From Deltaproteobacteria bacterium (GTDB lineage: Bacteria > Desulfobacterota > Desulfarculia > Adiutricales > Adiutricaceae), in NCBI GenBank assembly GCA_031276865.1, contig JAISMF010000009.1:1-50605 (forward strand): a stretch of DNA of 50,605 bases. The letters are read 5' to 3'. The first letter of the stretch is position 1. Each line of letters opens with the position of its first letter. Shown piece by piece: positions 25,680 through 35,454 of this stretch. The notes below the pieces were generated by a model. It ran no database searches, was not told where the DNA came from, and worked only from the letters and a program-made list of their open reading frames with translations. Position numbers and translations under genes: made by a program.

Positions 25680-26909
25680 ATGATAAAGAAACTCGTGTTT
25701 GTTCTCGCCCTTCTGGCTTCCGGAGCGTTTCACGGCTCCCCCCTTTCCGCCGCCGACGAAATCAATTTGTCCTACGCCACCCTGGGGGGGGCGGTGGCCC
25801 TCTACGCCGCGATCGAGCGGGGTTATTTCCAAGAGGAGGGCCTCGAGCCGGCGCCCAGGGCGGTTTCCCCCGAGGATCTTTCGGCTCTGGTCGCGGCGGG
25901 CGAGATCCAGGGCGGCGAGATAGACTACCGCCTCTACCTGGTCAAGGGGATCGGGGCCACCGCCGGCCTCTATTCCGGTTTTCTGGAGCTCTGGGGAAGG
26001 GAGCCGGAAAAGGACGCTCAAATCAAGATCGCGTCGGTCGCCAATGGCTCCGCTCCGGCGGTGGCCGCCGCCCGGGAGCTTAAACAGCGGGGGATCGACA
26101 CGGTGAAAGACGTCGTCTGGCTGGAGGTCCCGGAAAAGGAGCTCGCGGCCGCCCTCGACAAAGGGGAGGCGACCCTCTTCGCCCGTTTCACGGATCGAGA
26201 GACCCTTTCCCGGGTGGAAGCGAAGGGGGGCGCTCATGGAGCCCATGGTTCCGGAAAACACGGCGACAAGAGTCATGAGGGAGCCTCCCATGGTTCCGGC
26301 GATCATGGAAACGAGAGTCATGAGGGAGCCTCCCATGGTTCCGGCGATCATGGGAACAAGGGTCATGAGGGAGACTCCCATGGTTCCAAAGAACATGGGG
26401 GTGAAGGTCATGAAGCCTCCGAACACGGCGCCGCCGAAAGATTGGCGGGCGGCCGCGTCTCCTGGAACGACGAGGGGAGGCATCCCCTGGTCTACAGCGC
26501 CAGGGCACTTCTTCCCAAAGTCGAGGAGGGGGGTGACCGGAACCCCCACGCCGGACACACTTCCGCCCATCATTTCTTCGTCTCCTTCGTCTTCGTCTCC
26601 CGCGATCTCTATGAAAAAGACCCGGAGAGGGCCGCGGCTTTAAGCCGGGCCTGGATCAGGGGATCCGCCTGGGTGAGCGACAACAAGGAGGCCGCGGCCG
26701 CCCTGGCCGCCGCTAAAGGACTGGCGAGCGAGGAGGAGGCCCGCTCGGTGATTTTCTCCAGCATGTGGATGCCCGGAGTCAGGCAGGCGGTGGATCATCT
26801 GAAGGTCTACATTCACGAGTGGGTCCAAAGGGGAATTTTCCCGGCGAACGCGGACGAGAAGAAGATTTTCGACTCCCTCTTCATTCCGGCCCTCCCCGGG
26901 GTGAATTAA
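25680..26909 (+). CDS. NitT/TauT-type substrate-binding protein with histidine-rich insert (SBP 2)
   Basis: A 409-residue exported protein. Signal peptide: KK, then a hydrophobic core, with a likely cut near residue 24-25 (LSAA-DE). Residues 27-60 (INLSYATLGGAVALYAAIER, then GYFQEEGLE) resemble the start of SsuA/NMT1-type binding proteins. Residues 186-249 form an insert with a histidine at exactly every fifth position (14 in total, all but the first spaced by five), surrounded by Gly, Ser, Asp and Glu. After it the binding-protein fold resumes (SAWIRGSAWVSDNKEAAAAL). His-rich stretches of this kind bind Zn, Ni, Co or Cu in metal transporters. A metal, metal chelate or metal-sensing role for this importer is therefore possible. 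Confidence 0.85.
   Translation: MIKKLVFVLALLASGAFHGSPLSAADEINLSYATLGGAVALYAAIERGYFQEEGLEPAPRAVSPEDLSALVAAGEIQGGEIDYRLYLVKGIGATAGLYSGFLELWGREPEKDAQIKIASVANGSAPAVAAARELKQRGIDTVKDVVWLEVPEKELAAALDKGEATLFARFTDRETLSRVEAKGGAHGAHGSGKHGDKSHEGASHGSGDHGNESHEGASHGSGDHGNKGHEGDSHGSKEHGGEGHEASEHGAAERLAGGRVSWNDEGRHPLVYSARALLPKVEEGGDRNPHAGHTSAHHFFVSFVFVSRDLYEKDPERAAALSRAWIRGSAWVSDNKEAAAALAAAKGLASEEEARSVIFSSMWMPGVRQAVDHLKVYIHEWVQRGIFPANADEKKIFDSLFIPALPGVN
26235..26426 (+). repeat. In-frame His-rich pentad repeat
   Basis: The DNA coding residues 186-249 of SBP 2 is repetitive, with 45-base units reading GASHGSGDHGN.xHE. The units CATGGTTCCGGCGATCATGG recur at about 26290 and 26335. Such a tract can expand or contract by slippage in steps of five or fifteen residues. 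Confidence 0.8.
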
Positions 26910-27140
26910 ATCGGGGCGTCCCGATGTCTCTTAAAGCGGGCCTCCCCTCATGAATTGGAGGCGTCCTTTTTACGCCCGCGGATTTCGGGTTCCCGCGCTA
27001 ACGGTTCTTGGTTTTCGGCGCCTGGAACGCGGGTCCGCGCTTGGAGCGCGAAACGCGTTTTGGAAACGGTTGACTTCGGGTCTTTTCGCGTGTTAATTAT
27101 CTCCGGATATCCTGGACGCTTCGTCCGGCTGGAGAGCGGG

Positions 27141-28961
27141 ATGTACATCGAAATTTTCACGACGGGGAGGAAACCCACGGTTCTTCTGCGGGAATCCGTG
27201 CGGGAGGATGGCAGGGTGCTGAAAAGGACCATCGCCAACCTTTCCGGTTTGCCCATGAGTCGGATCCGGAACATGAGGCTGGCCCTCAGGGGGGCCAAGC
27301 TCTTCACGGTCGAGGATTTCCTCGCGCGCCTGCTAATCGAGGACTTTCCCTCCTCGGGAAACGTGGACGCCGTCCTCCTGGCCATGGAGCGCTCCGGGTT
27401 TTCCGCTCTGATGGACGACGAGACTTTTCGCCAAAAGAGGCGCCGTCGGGAAAGCGCCGAGAAGGAGGAAGGCGGGTTCACGGCCTCCTCTTTAAGCCCG
27501 CCGGGCCGCGCGACCCGCGCCTTGGTGGTTTCCGAAATCATCCACCCCGATCGCTCGGGTGGAATTTCCGACGCTTTGAAAAACACCACCCTGGGCGCGA
27601 GGGTGGGCGTTAAGGAGCTTGACGAGCGGGAGATAGGCGATTGCCTCGAGAATCTCATGGCCAGGAAAAGAATCGTGGAGGAGAGGCTTCTGCGGCGCCA
27701 CGCCTCCGCGAATGAGAGGCTGTTTTTAAACTTCTTCGCCTTGAAGATCCCCTCCGCTCCTTCCCATGAACCCCCCGCCGCCGTCCCGGGCGGCGGGGAG
27801 TCCGCGTTTGGCGGCAGGGAGCCTTTGAAAATAAACTGCTGCCTCCTCATGGACTCCCAGGGGAGGCCCCTGTCCTTCGAGATCGACTCCTCCCTCTCGG
27901 AATCGGATTTCGTGTTTTCGACCGTCCAGGATTATTCCGAGGCGGCGGAACACTCCTTCCTCGTCCTCTCCCTCGACCGCGGAAGCCTTACGGACTACGA
28001 TCTTCAGGAGCTGAAAGAGAAGCGCGGGGTCCACTTTCTTTTAACGCCGGAGGCCTATAAGAGGGAGGGATTGTTCGCGGAGCGTCTCTTCACGAGCGTC
28101 CCGCCCGGCCGGAAGATCCCGAAGGACCTCTCCCCGCCGTCCCTTTTTTCCCGGGAGAACGTCTTCGTGTTCGAAAACCAGGAACTGGGGCGGAAGAGGT
28201 TCGCCGAGCGGGAGAACGCCATCGTCAAATCGATCATGGGCTTCCGCGACATACGCTACGACATGACGGACGGCCGCGTGGAGAATCCGGAGGCGGCCGT
28301 CTTAGCCGCCGGAGGCGTCATGGGGAGGTTCGGAACCCGGGAGTACTTCAATTTGAGCTTCGAGAACGGGAAGTTGTCCTATTCCCTTAACAACAAGGGG
28401 ATCGTCCTGGATGAGAGCCGGGACGGCCTCTTCGCCGTGGAGAGCACCCTTTCCGTCCGCGAGCTTTCGCCCGCGGGCGTTTTGGAAATCCTGGGGAGGA
28501 TCTCCCTTCTCGAAGACGAGTTCCGAAACATCGTCCGCCGGGTCGCCCCGGCGAACCCCGATCCCGAAAGTTTGGAAAGCGCCTTAAGGCGGGCCCTCTT
28601 TTTGGCCATGCTCGCCTTCTACGTCAAATGGCACCTCTCTTTCGCCTGGAGGGGGCTTTTTTTGAACAGCCCCGCCAACACGGGGCGCGCCGCCAAAGGG
28701 GCCTTCTCCCACCCCTCCGGCTACTTCGCCCCGCGTTTTCGGGAGATTTTGGAAAAAGAGCGAAGAACGCCCCGGGAGGAGGCGGACCTTCTTCGGCTGG
28801 TTTTGGACGATTTGGCGGAGATGAGGGACGCCCGGGTGGTCTTCCGCCTGGACGACGCCTCCGAAGAGGGGGCGCTCTACCAGCGGTCGGGAGAAGAAAC
28901 CCCTTTGCGGCGGACGGCCATGAAGCTTCTGGAAAACATACCCTCCTACAAGGCGCGCTGA
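27141..28961 (+). CDS. Divergent IS1634-family transposase, catalytic signature altered
   Basis: 606 residues from ATG 27141 (MYIEIFTTGRK), preceded by GGAGAGCGGG; the open frame upstream to 26955 is not transposase-like. The N-terminus (SVREDGRVLKRTIANLSGLP) and the C-terminal third (AMLAFYVKWHLSFAWRGLF) are typical of IS1634/IS4-type enzymes. The second catalytic Asp is present (VLSLDRGSL), as is a Glu in ISLLEDEFRN. The segment that should carry the first Asp (family pattern LYDxTxxYFE) reads LFLNFFALKI, so that residue appears missing. The HRxxDRVRAH block is also replaced. It may be an inactive element or a domesticated protein. No clear terminal inverted repeats were found by eye. Confidence 0.75.
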   Translation: MYIEIFTTGRKPTVLLRESVREDGRVLKRTIANLSGLPMSRIRNMRLALRGAKLFTVEDFLARLLIEDFPSSGNVDAVLLAMERSGFSALMDDETFRQKRRRRESAEKEEGGFTASSLSPPGRATRALVVSEIIHPDRSGGISDALKNTTLGARVGVKELDEREIGDCLENLMARKRIVEERLLRRHASANERLFLNFFALKIPSAPSHEPPAAVPGGGESAFGGREPLKINCCLLMDSQGRPLSFEIDSSLSESDFVFSTVQDYSEAAEHSFLVLSLDRGSLTDYDLQELKEKRGVHFLLTPEAYKREGLFAERLFTSVPPGRKIPKDLSPPSLFSRENVFVFENQELGRKRFAERENAIVKSIMGFRDIRYDMTDGRVENPEAAVLAAGGVMGRFGTREYFNLSFENGKLSYSLNNKGIVLDESRDGLFAVESTLSVRELSPAGVLEILGRISLLEDEFRNIVRRVAPANPDPESLESALRRALFLAMLAFYVKWHLSFAWRGLFLNSPANTGRAAKGAFSHPSGYFAPRFREILEKERRTPREEADLLRLVLDDLAEMRDARVVFRLDDASEEGALYQRSGEETPLRRTAMKLLENIPSYKAR

Positions 28962-29353
28962 CTTCGCCTTTCCTTGAAACGGATTGAGGAAAGCGGCCGG
29001 AAAGATCCCTTTCCGGCTCGGCGGGGGCCGCGCGAAAGCCCCCGGCCGCGCGCTACGCCGGAGCGCCGGAGGCGGGGGAGCTCCCGCCGGAGGCCGTGGG
29101 AGCCGGGACGACCAGGGACGCCTCGGGGGCGTTTTTCTTTTTTTCGGCCGCCAGGCGCCCCCGTCCGACGCCCCGGGGGCCCACCTGGGGATCTCTTTCA
29201 AGGCTGGGAGTTTGTCGGAGTAGCGGGGGGAGAGGTTGGAGGGGTTTAAAAAGACGTGCCGCTCGCCCTTAATCGTGGTGGGCGGGAGGAAGGTTGTTTT
29301 GGAATCCGCCAGGATCCCGCGGCCCCCGAAGTCTCCGGCGCGCGTCCTGTTAA

Positions 29354-31783
29354 TTATTTCCGTTCCTTTGGGGACGCGGTAGTACCGGTAAACGGATCCC
29401 CCCAGGTCGCGAAGAGGGGCGTTTTGGGGGCGTTTTTCCGGGCCCGGGCCTCTTCGGCGCCCGGGCGCGGTTTGAAGGCCCGGAGCCCCGAAGGGGAGCC
29501 GCGGCGCGGCGCCAGGCGGATGTCCTTTCCTTCGGCCTCCAAGCGGCTCACGCCGGAAAGAAGCTCCTCCATCCTTTGGGGTTCCGTCCGCTTCCGCTCC
29601 CTGGCGAAGGCGCTCTTTCCTCCGGTGAAGAGGATGAGGGCCCGGCGGCCGCCGTATTGTCCGACGCGGCTCCTGGCCAGGGCGGCGTTTCTCCTTAAAA
29701 ACCTCCCTCTCCTTTTGGCGGATTCCTCGGGGCTCGTAATTTTCGTCCCGGGGACGGGGGGCCCCCCTTTTCCGCGGGGGGGGATCGCCTTTTCCCTTTC
29801 GGACGTCGTCTTCGGCGGCTGGGACGCGGGGGATGGAACGCGGGTTCCGCGTTTTTCGGCCTCCGCGCTCTCGGGGAGCGCCAACTTCCACTTTCCGGCG
29901 TCCGTGAACGCCATGACGGGCGGGGGAAGCTTCCGTTGGCGGTTATCCGGCTCCTTGGGGATCTCGTTTTCGATAGGAGGGAGCGGGCTCGCATTCCCCT
30001 TTTCGTTATTTCCCCCCTCCGAGAGCGCGGACTTGTCCGGCTCCGCCGGACTCTCTTCCACGTTTAAATGGCGCGGGGACTCCTTTTCGCGCTTTTCCCC
30101 CTCCAAGAGTCCGGCCGCTTGCTCCGTCCTCCGGTTTTCGCCGGCGGGGAGCGCCAAGGCGGGGGCGGAACGTTCCGGATGGAACCTTTCCTCCGGCTCC
30201 ATCTTTTCTTTTCCGACCTCCGTCCCGCTTTCTTCTTCCGCCGCCCAAGCGGGGAGCCCCCCGCCGCGCTCCTCCGCGGGGAGCGCCCGGGCCGTTTCCG
30301 GCTCGACTCCGGCGCCGCAGAGAAGGCGCCTGGTCCTTTTCAGGAAACGCCTCAAGGCTCCGGGCCTTTTCGGGTTTTCTCCGGCTTTCCGGCTTTCCGG
30401 ATCCGCCATAGCTTCGACGGATCCCTCGGCTGGCTCGTTCAAGCTCGCATCGAAAAACCCTTCGGACGCGCCCGGGCCAGCGTTATTGAAATCGAGGCCG
30501 GAGTCGGCACGCCCGCTAGGCTCTTTCGCCGCGGTTCGGTGGAGCTTTGCGGGATCCTCCTCCTTCATTCCCAACACGTCATCGCCCGCGTTGGAGGAGA
30601 CGATTTTAAACTCAAAGGCCTGGAACTTTTCCGGCCAGGTTGGGAAAGCATCCTTCGCGTCGTTTTCCGAAAAGAGCGAGGCGAGGGTTTCGGATTCTTC
30701 CGTTTTCATGGGATCGATTGGAGCGAAGGGAACGAAAGGATCGCTTGGATCGATTGATTCGAAAGGTTCGAAAGGATAGGGGGGACCGAAAGGAGCGACA
30801 GGTTCGAAAGGATCGGCTGGATTCGTCGGATCGCCCGGGTTTAGCGGGTTTTCGGGATCGATCGGTTTCACCTGAGCTTCCGGATCGACCGCTTTCACCG
30901 GATCGGACGCTTTCAGCGGATCCCGAGTGTCCGGAGGCGTCGGCGGAACGCCGTATCCTCGAAAAGGATCGCTCGCTTCGTGATTTTCCGGAAGCGCTTC
31001 CGGCTCGCCGGATGGGTCGACTTGTTCCCGGTCTTCGTCCGAGAGCGGGCGGGACGCCTGGTTTTCGGTAGCCTTGGAAGACCGGATGGCGGGGAAGTTT
31101 TCGGGATCCTCCACCTGGATCGTGATTTCAGGCTCGGATGGAAAGTCCAGAGGAATGTCTTCGGCGGCGTCCCCGTCTTTTATAACCGTGAAGGCGGCCT
31201 CGTAAAGACCCATCGTCCGAACCGGATCCCCGGACGCGTTCGTGGTCGGGGAGCTCCGGCCGTTCGCCGGAGCCGCTCCGGACTCCGTCTGGAACGTTTT
31301 TTCCCTCCCTCTTCCATTGAAGGCGCCGGACCATCCGGCCGGGTGTTCCGGCGCGTTCAGCATTTCTTGCTTTTCGGCCGCGATCCGATCTTCTATATGG
31401 AAGACTCCTCTAATAAACCAGCCGCCGGACTTTTCCGCGGAATTTAACGTCCCTTTGATTTCAGCGTGGAACCTATGGACGTTTTCGAGTATGTTCATAT
31501 GGAAATCGCACTTCTCGATTAAAATATCCGAGTCTATGTCGCAAGAGACTGTCAACGGCCGTCTAGGCCGCGGTTCCAGCTGTTTCTTGGGAAATATCTC
31601 GTAGGGCGGAGGGTCGATCTTTTCGTTTTCCCGAATGATCGAATCGAATGTTTCCCTTCCGCGTCCGTCCTTCGGGACCATCTTGGGAAAAGCGTCGGTT
31701 AAAAGGATTGAGGAGACGTTTTCACGTTTAACGTCTCGCGGCTTGGAGGCGTCCGCCGCCTCCGGAAAATCCGTGGAATACAT
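29354..31783 (-). CDS. Large Pro/Glu/Asp-rich protein of unknown function, probable C-terminal frameshift
   Basis: About 809 residues from ATG 31783 (GGAG at proper distance; a TTG at 31798 is the alternative). I do not recognise it. Residues 1-140 look globular (CDIDSDILIEKCDFHMNILE, then GGWFIRGVFHIEDRIA). The middle is low-complexity and rich in Asp-Pro units (DPLKASDPVKAVDPEAQVKP, then DPENPLNPGDPTNPADPFEP), probably extended and disordered. Near 29400 the reading frame ends in a poor sequence, while the neighbouring frame reads GGSVYRYYRVPKGTEIINRT and continues plausibly to about 29200. A one-base shift near the small G/C runs probably removed the original C-terminal domain. It might be a surface or effector-like protein; this is inference. 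Confidence 0.5.
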   Translation of the reverse strand: MYSTDFPEAADASKPRDVKRENVSSILLTDAFPKMVPKDGRGRETFDSIIRENEKIDPPPYEIFPKKQLEPRPRRPLTVSCDIDSDILIEKCDFHMNILENVHRFHAEIKGTLNSAEKSGGWFIRGVFHIEDRIAAEKQEMLNAPEHPAGWSGAFNGRGREKTFQTESGAAPANGRSSPTTNASGDPVRTMGLYEAAFTVIKDGDAAEDIPLDFPSEPEITIQVEDPENFPAIRSSKATENQASRPLSDEDREQVDPSGEPEALPENHEASDPFRGYGVPPTPPDTRDPLKASDPVKAVDPEAQVKPIDPENPLNPGDPTNPADPFEPVAPFGPPYPFEPFESIDPSDPFVPFAPIDPMKTEESETLASLFSENDAKDAFPTWPEKFQAFEFKIVSSNAGDDVLGMKEEDPAKLHRTAAKEPSGRADSGLDFNNAGPGASEGFFDASLNEPAEGSVEAMADPESRKAGENPKRPGALRRFLKRTRRLLCGAGVEPETARALPAEERGGGLPAWAAEEESGTEVGKEKMEPEERFHPERSAPALALPAGENRRTEQAAGLLEGEKREKESPRHLNVEESPAEPDKSALSEGGNNEKGNASPLPPIENEIPKEPDNRQRKLPPPVMAFTDAGKWKLALPESAEAEKRGTRVPSPASQPPKTTSEREKAIPPRGKGGPPVPGTKITSPEESAKRRGRFLRRNAALARSRVGQYGGRRALILFTGGKSAFARERKRTEPQRMEELLSGVSRLEAEGKDIRLAPRRGSPSGLRAFKPRPGAEEARARKNAPKTPLFATWGDPFTGTTASPKERK

Positions 31784-33723
31784 AAGCGCTCCGATCAAAA
31801 AATCGCTAAACAGTTCGCTTTCGCGATTTTTTCGGCGGACTCCCCGTCAAGGGAGTTTCCGGGTAAGATCCGGGCTTACCGGACAATTTCCGATGAATTG
31901 ATGAACTTTGGTTAATTTTCCAAAAATCAAACCGAAGGCTTTCGATATTTTGCATAAATATCGAAAACATGTTTAATTTCTCGGAATAATTAAAAGAACG
32001 GTTTGAAGCGTTTTTAAAAATATGATCATGTTAAATTTCGCAAGCGGTGGCGCCTTTAAATTATAGCTCTGCCTTAAGGGCCTCCGTGGGAGTTGACTTT
32101 TAATTGTGAAAGGGATTGCGGACGAGTTTGGAAGGTGATGGAAAGATAATAAGGGTGTTCTTATAGTAATTGTAGGGAAAGTTATGGCGTTTTTCGAAAA
32201 AGACCTGAATTTAAGGCTTTTCCAAGCGGCTTTAGCATTATCGGCCGCGGTCCTCGGTAATTTTAAAAAAAATACGAGCAAAGACCGTAAAACGATGATT
32301 TTTAATAATTTTCACCTGAAAAGCTAGGCGTCTAATAGAGTTATCGGAAAAAAGTACAAGATATTCAGCCGCGCGGCGGCTTTGGGGGAAAATTTTTCAC
32401 GCCTGGTCCTAATCATTGATAGATGGCGTATTTCACGCTTTGATATTATCCGTAAAAAAATTATCGTTTTCGATATTTATGTAAAAATATTAAAATCTTC
32501 GGCTCATCTCTTTCGGATGAATGGATTGAACGTCCGCCTGGTTGTCAAGGGAAAAATATTTTCTTGTGTTTCTCAATATGTAGCGTATAGAAATTTTCAA
32601 ACCTACTTGTAGTGGTTTTCCCGTGGTGAGATTATCTGGTTGAAAACATGACGAACGCGATCGGGTCGTCGCCTTACTTTAGAAATAATCACGATTTTTG
32701 CCATGTCAAGGGGTTGAATAAAAAAAATCAGTCCGCTTGGAAAAATCGGGTAGGTGGCGATAGTCCATGGCGACTGTAAGCACCGCCCCGCGGAAGCGTT
32801 GAATAATAATTGACTAATTTTAATCCGACAAGGGGGGGGGATTTTACCCACTCCGGCTATCTCCCGGGATTTATCCTTTTCTCGTTGGTGAATTCGGAAT
32901 ATTTACCAGCGGCTGGGTTTTCATAAAAAAATACGCATGCCGGTCTTAATTCGGGACTAGCGGATTTTTACCGGCGGGTCGTATCGACCGGGCGGATTTA
33001 TTGAAATGAAACATATAAGTTTCGATATTTTTCAAAAATTATTAAAATACGACGCGTTCTATTTAGGCGAAATTTAAACCCCGCCGGCCGAACCGTTTCG
33101 GTTAAATGGATTTTGTCATACTTACTCAACCGGTGGGTTTGATGCTAATATAGACGCTACCTGTGGAGCAATATCCAGGAGTTCTTTATCCAACCAAATA
33201 GTATATCGCGATTCCTCCCACTCTATTATTATAAGAACGTTCTTGAGATTCCCCGTCAAGGGCCGGATAAATTAATTAATTTTTTCCAAAACGGCCGGAT
33301 TTTTTTTCGTTCTCTCTGGATGGAACCAGGATATTCAGCCGCGGCGAAAGTTTCGTTAAATAAATCCACGCCGGAGGATTCAATGGGTTTACCGGATTTT
33401 TCAGTTAATCAACTCGTAATGGTGGAAAAAAATTTAAAATTTTTGATGATTCTGAAACATATCGAAAAATTTTAATAATATGTATCATTTATTCTGACAT
33501 ATTATAAGATAATATTATTAATAATTTATTTTATAAATTTAATAAATACTGATAAATTATTCCTAAATATTGATATATTTATCAAATTTATACAGACCGA
33601 AAAATAATGTAAGCAGCCAAGGGCTGAAAGGCTGCAGGGCTGAACTTCCCCTAGACGAAAACTGAAATATCAAGTAAAATGTTATTTATCCTTAAGCGCC
33701 CGCTTACCGCTCCGGGAGTTATC
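31784..33723. other. Long AT-rich region without a supported gene
   Basis: Nearly 2 kb with no coding signal. An inverted repeat AAAAAATCGC...GCGATTTTTT (about 31797-31833) lies directly upstream of the Pro/Glu-rich gene and may be its operator or a terminator of rightward transcription. The last 80 bases match the flank of the first AAA-ATPase copy. Frames at 32382-32612 and 32603-32851 have no ribosome binding sites. Confidence 0.45.
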
Positions 33724-35454
33724 ATGCGAAAAGAAATACCAAAAATTATCCAAACTTTTTCTGAAGTTATCAGCGACAACATGCTTTACGCTGATAAAAC
33801 CGAGTATATCTATAATATAATCAAAAAATTTAAAGTGTGCTTTCTTTGTCGTCCCAGACGTTTCGGTAAATCTCTCCTACTCAGCACTATTCAGTCCCTG
33901 TTTTCCGGTGAAAGGGAGCTTTTTAAAGGGTTATGGATTGATTCTTCGGATTACACGTTTCAAAAACATCCGGTCATTCGCCTTAGTATGGATTATTCTA
34001 AAACATCGGAACCTGGCATGCTTGAAAAACAGATCTTGCTTGATCTTCATGATTTAGGGAAGGACGAAGGCATTTCGATTACGGATTTGACTATTGACGC
34101 CGCTCTTAAACAACTTGTAAAAGGACTGTACGAAAATTATAATAATCTTCAGTCAACTGCGTCGATAGACCATGATAGACAAGAACCAGTTCGGAAAGTT
34201 GTCATTTTGATTGACGAGTATGACGCCCCTATCATTGATAATCTTGACAACTCCATGATGGCCGAGAATAATCATAAAATACTCCACGATTTTTACAGAG
34301 GGTTTAAGAATCTTGACAATATTATTCGTTTTGTCTTTGTAACCGGTATCTCACAAGCTGCTAGAGCGTCTCTAGGTCAGACCTCCAACAACATTGATGA
34401 CATATCCTTGATGCCGGAGTACGCCGGAATCTGCGGGTTCACTCTACAGGATTTGGATTCTCTCTTCGCTGATCGGTATGAAGAAACTCTTAACGTTCTC
34501 ATAACGAAAAAGAAGATGCAACCAGACGCCACGGTAGCCGATCTTAGAAAACAATTATTACATTGGTATGATGGCTATGTTTTCGATGGGGAAACCCCTT
34601 TTGACGAGACCACGTCAGACAAGCCTATCAGAGTTTTAAACCCCTATTCCATAGTTAATTTTTTTAAAGTTCAATCTTTTAAAGACTACTGGTTGAAGGC
34701 CGGTCCGCCATCTTTTCTGACAAAACTTATTGCGAACGACCCTGACTCTTTTATTTTTAAAACGCCGCTCATAGTTCCTGAAGAAAACTTAAGCACATTT
34801 AACCCAGTCGACGACTCTCCAATTCCTATTTTATTTCAAAGCGGCTATCTGACTTTGAGCGGTAATTCACCAGAAAATGAGGATGAACCTTATACCCTAA
34901 AAATTCCGAATAAGGAAGTGGCGCGCGGCTACCCAAGAGCTTTCTACCAGGCGTATTTTGGCTATGAAAATATTAATAATTTGCTTTCAAAAGGGAAAAT
35001 ATTTAAGACCGCAGTCCTCAACCACAATACCGCCGAGCTTGAAAAACTCTTTGAAACCGCCCTAGCTAAATTATCTTCCGAACAACATATTCCAACGGAA
35101 AAATACTATCATTCCGTGATTCAAGCTTTTATTGGCGGAATGGGTATCGATGCCAGATCTCAAGTATCATCATCCATGGGCAAATCGGATCTTGATTTGG
35201 TTTTTTCCAACAAAGTTTACGTAATTATTGAAGTTAAGTTCGAAAAGGAACCTAAGAAAACATCTACCATGACAACCGAGGATAAGCGCGAGAAAGCACG
35301 TAGCTTAGCCAAAATTGCCCTTGAACAGATTACTAAAAAAGAGTACTCCAATCATTATGCTTTGCAAGCAAAAAAGATTGTTGAAATCGGTTTAGGAATT
35401 TTTGGCCGTTCAAAAGTCGGGGTGCTCTTGAAGGACGGAAAAACCGCCCGCTGA
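33724..35454 (+). CDS. AAA-ATPase-like / PD-(D/E)XK nuclease-like protein, copy 2
   Basis: A 576-residue paralogue of the protein at 355-2085, about three-quarters identical by eye. It keeps the Walker A variant CRPRRFGKS, the Walker B VVILIDEYDAP and the nuclease core SDLDLVF ... IIEVKF, so it should be functional. The ATG at 33724 aligns with copy 1 and follows CGGGAG; an upstream ATG (33679) would add 15 unrelated residues. Differences concentrate between residues 100 and 150 and around 370-420, perhaps where the partner or target is recognised. Conserved DNA extends about 80 bases upstream and 45 bases downstream of the gene, so the locus duplicated as a unit. Confidence 0.85.
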   Translation: MRKEIPKIIQTFSEVISDNMLYADKTEYIYNIIKKFKVCFLCRPRRFGKSLLLSTIQSLFSGERELFKGLWIDSSDYTFQKHPVIRLSMDYSKTSEPGMLEKQILLDLHDLGKDEGISITDLTIDAALKQLVKGLYENYNNLQSTASIDHDRQEPVRKVVILIDEYDAPIIDNLDNSMMAENNHKILHDFYRGFKNLDNIIRFVFVTGISQAARASLGQTSNNIDDISLMPEYAGICGFTLQDLDSLFADRYEETLNVLITKKKMQPDATVADLRKQLLHWYDGYVFDGETPFDETTSDKPIRVLNPYSIVNFFKVQSFKDYWLKAGPPSFLTKLIANDPDSFIFKTPLIVPEENLSTFNPVDDSPIPILFQSGYLTLSGNSPENEDEPYTLKIPNKEVARGYPRAFYQAYFGYENINNLLSKGKIFKTAVLNHNTAELEKLFETALAKLSSEQHIPTEKYYHSVIQAFIGGMGIDARSQVSSSMGKSDLDLVFSNKVYVIIEVKFEKEPKKTSTMTTEDKREKARSLAKIALEQITKKEYSNHYALQAKKIVEIGLGIFGRSKVGVLLKDGKTAR

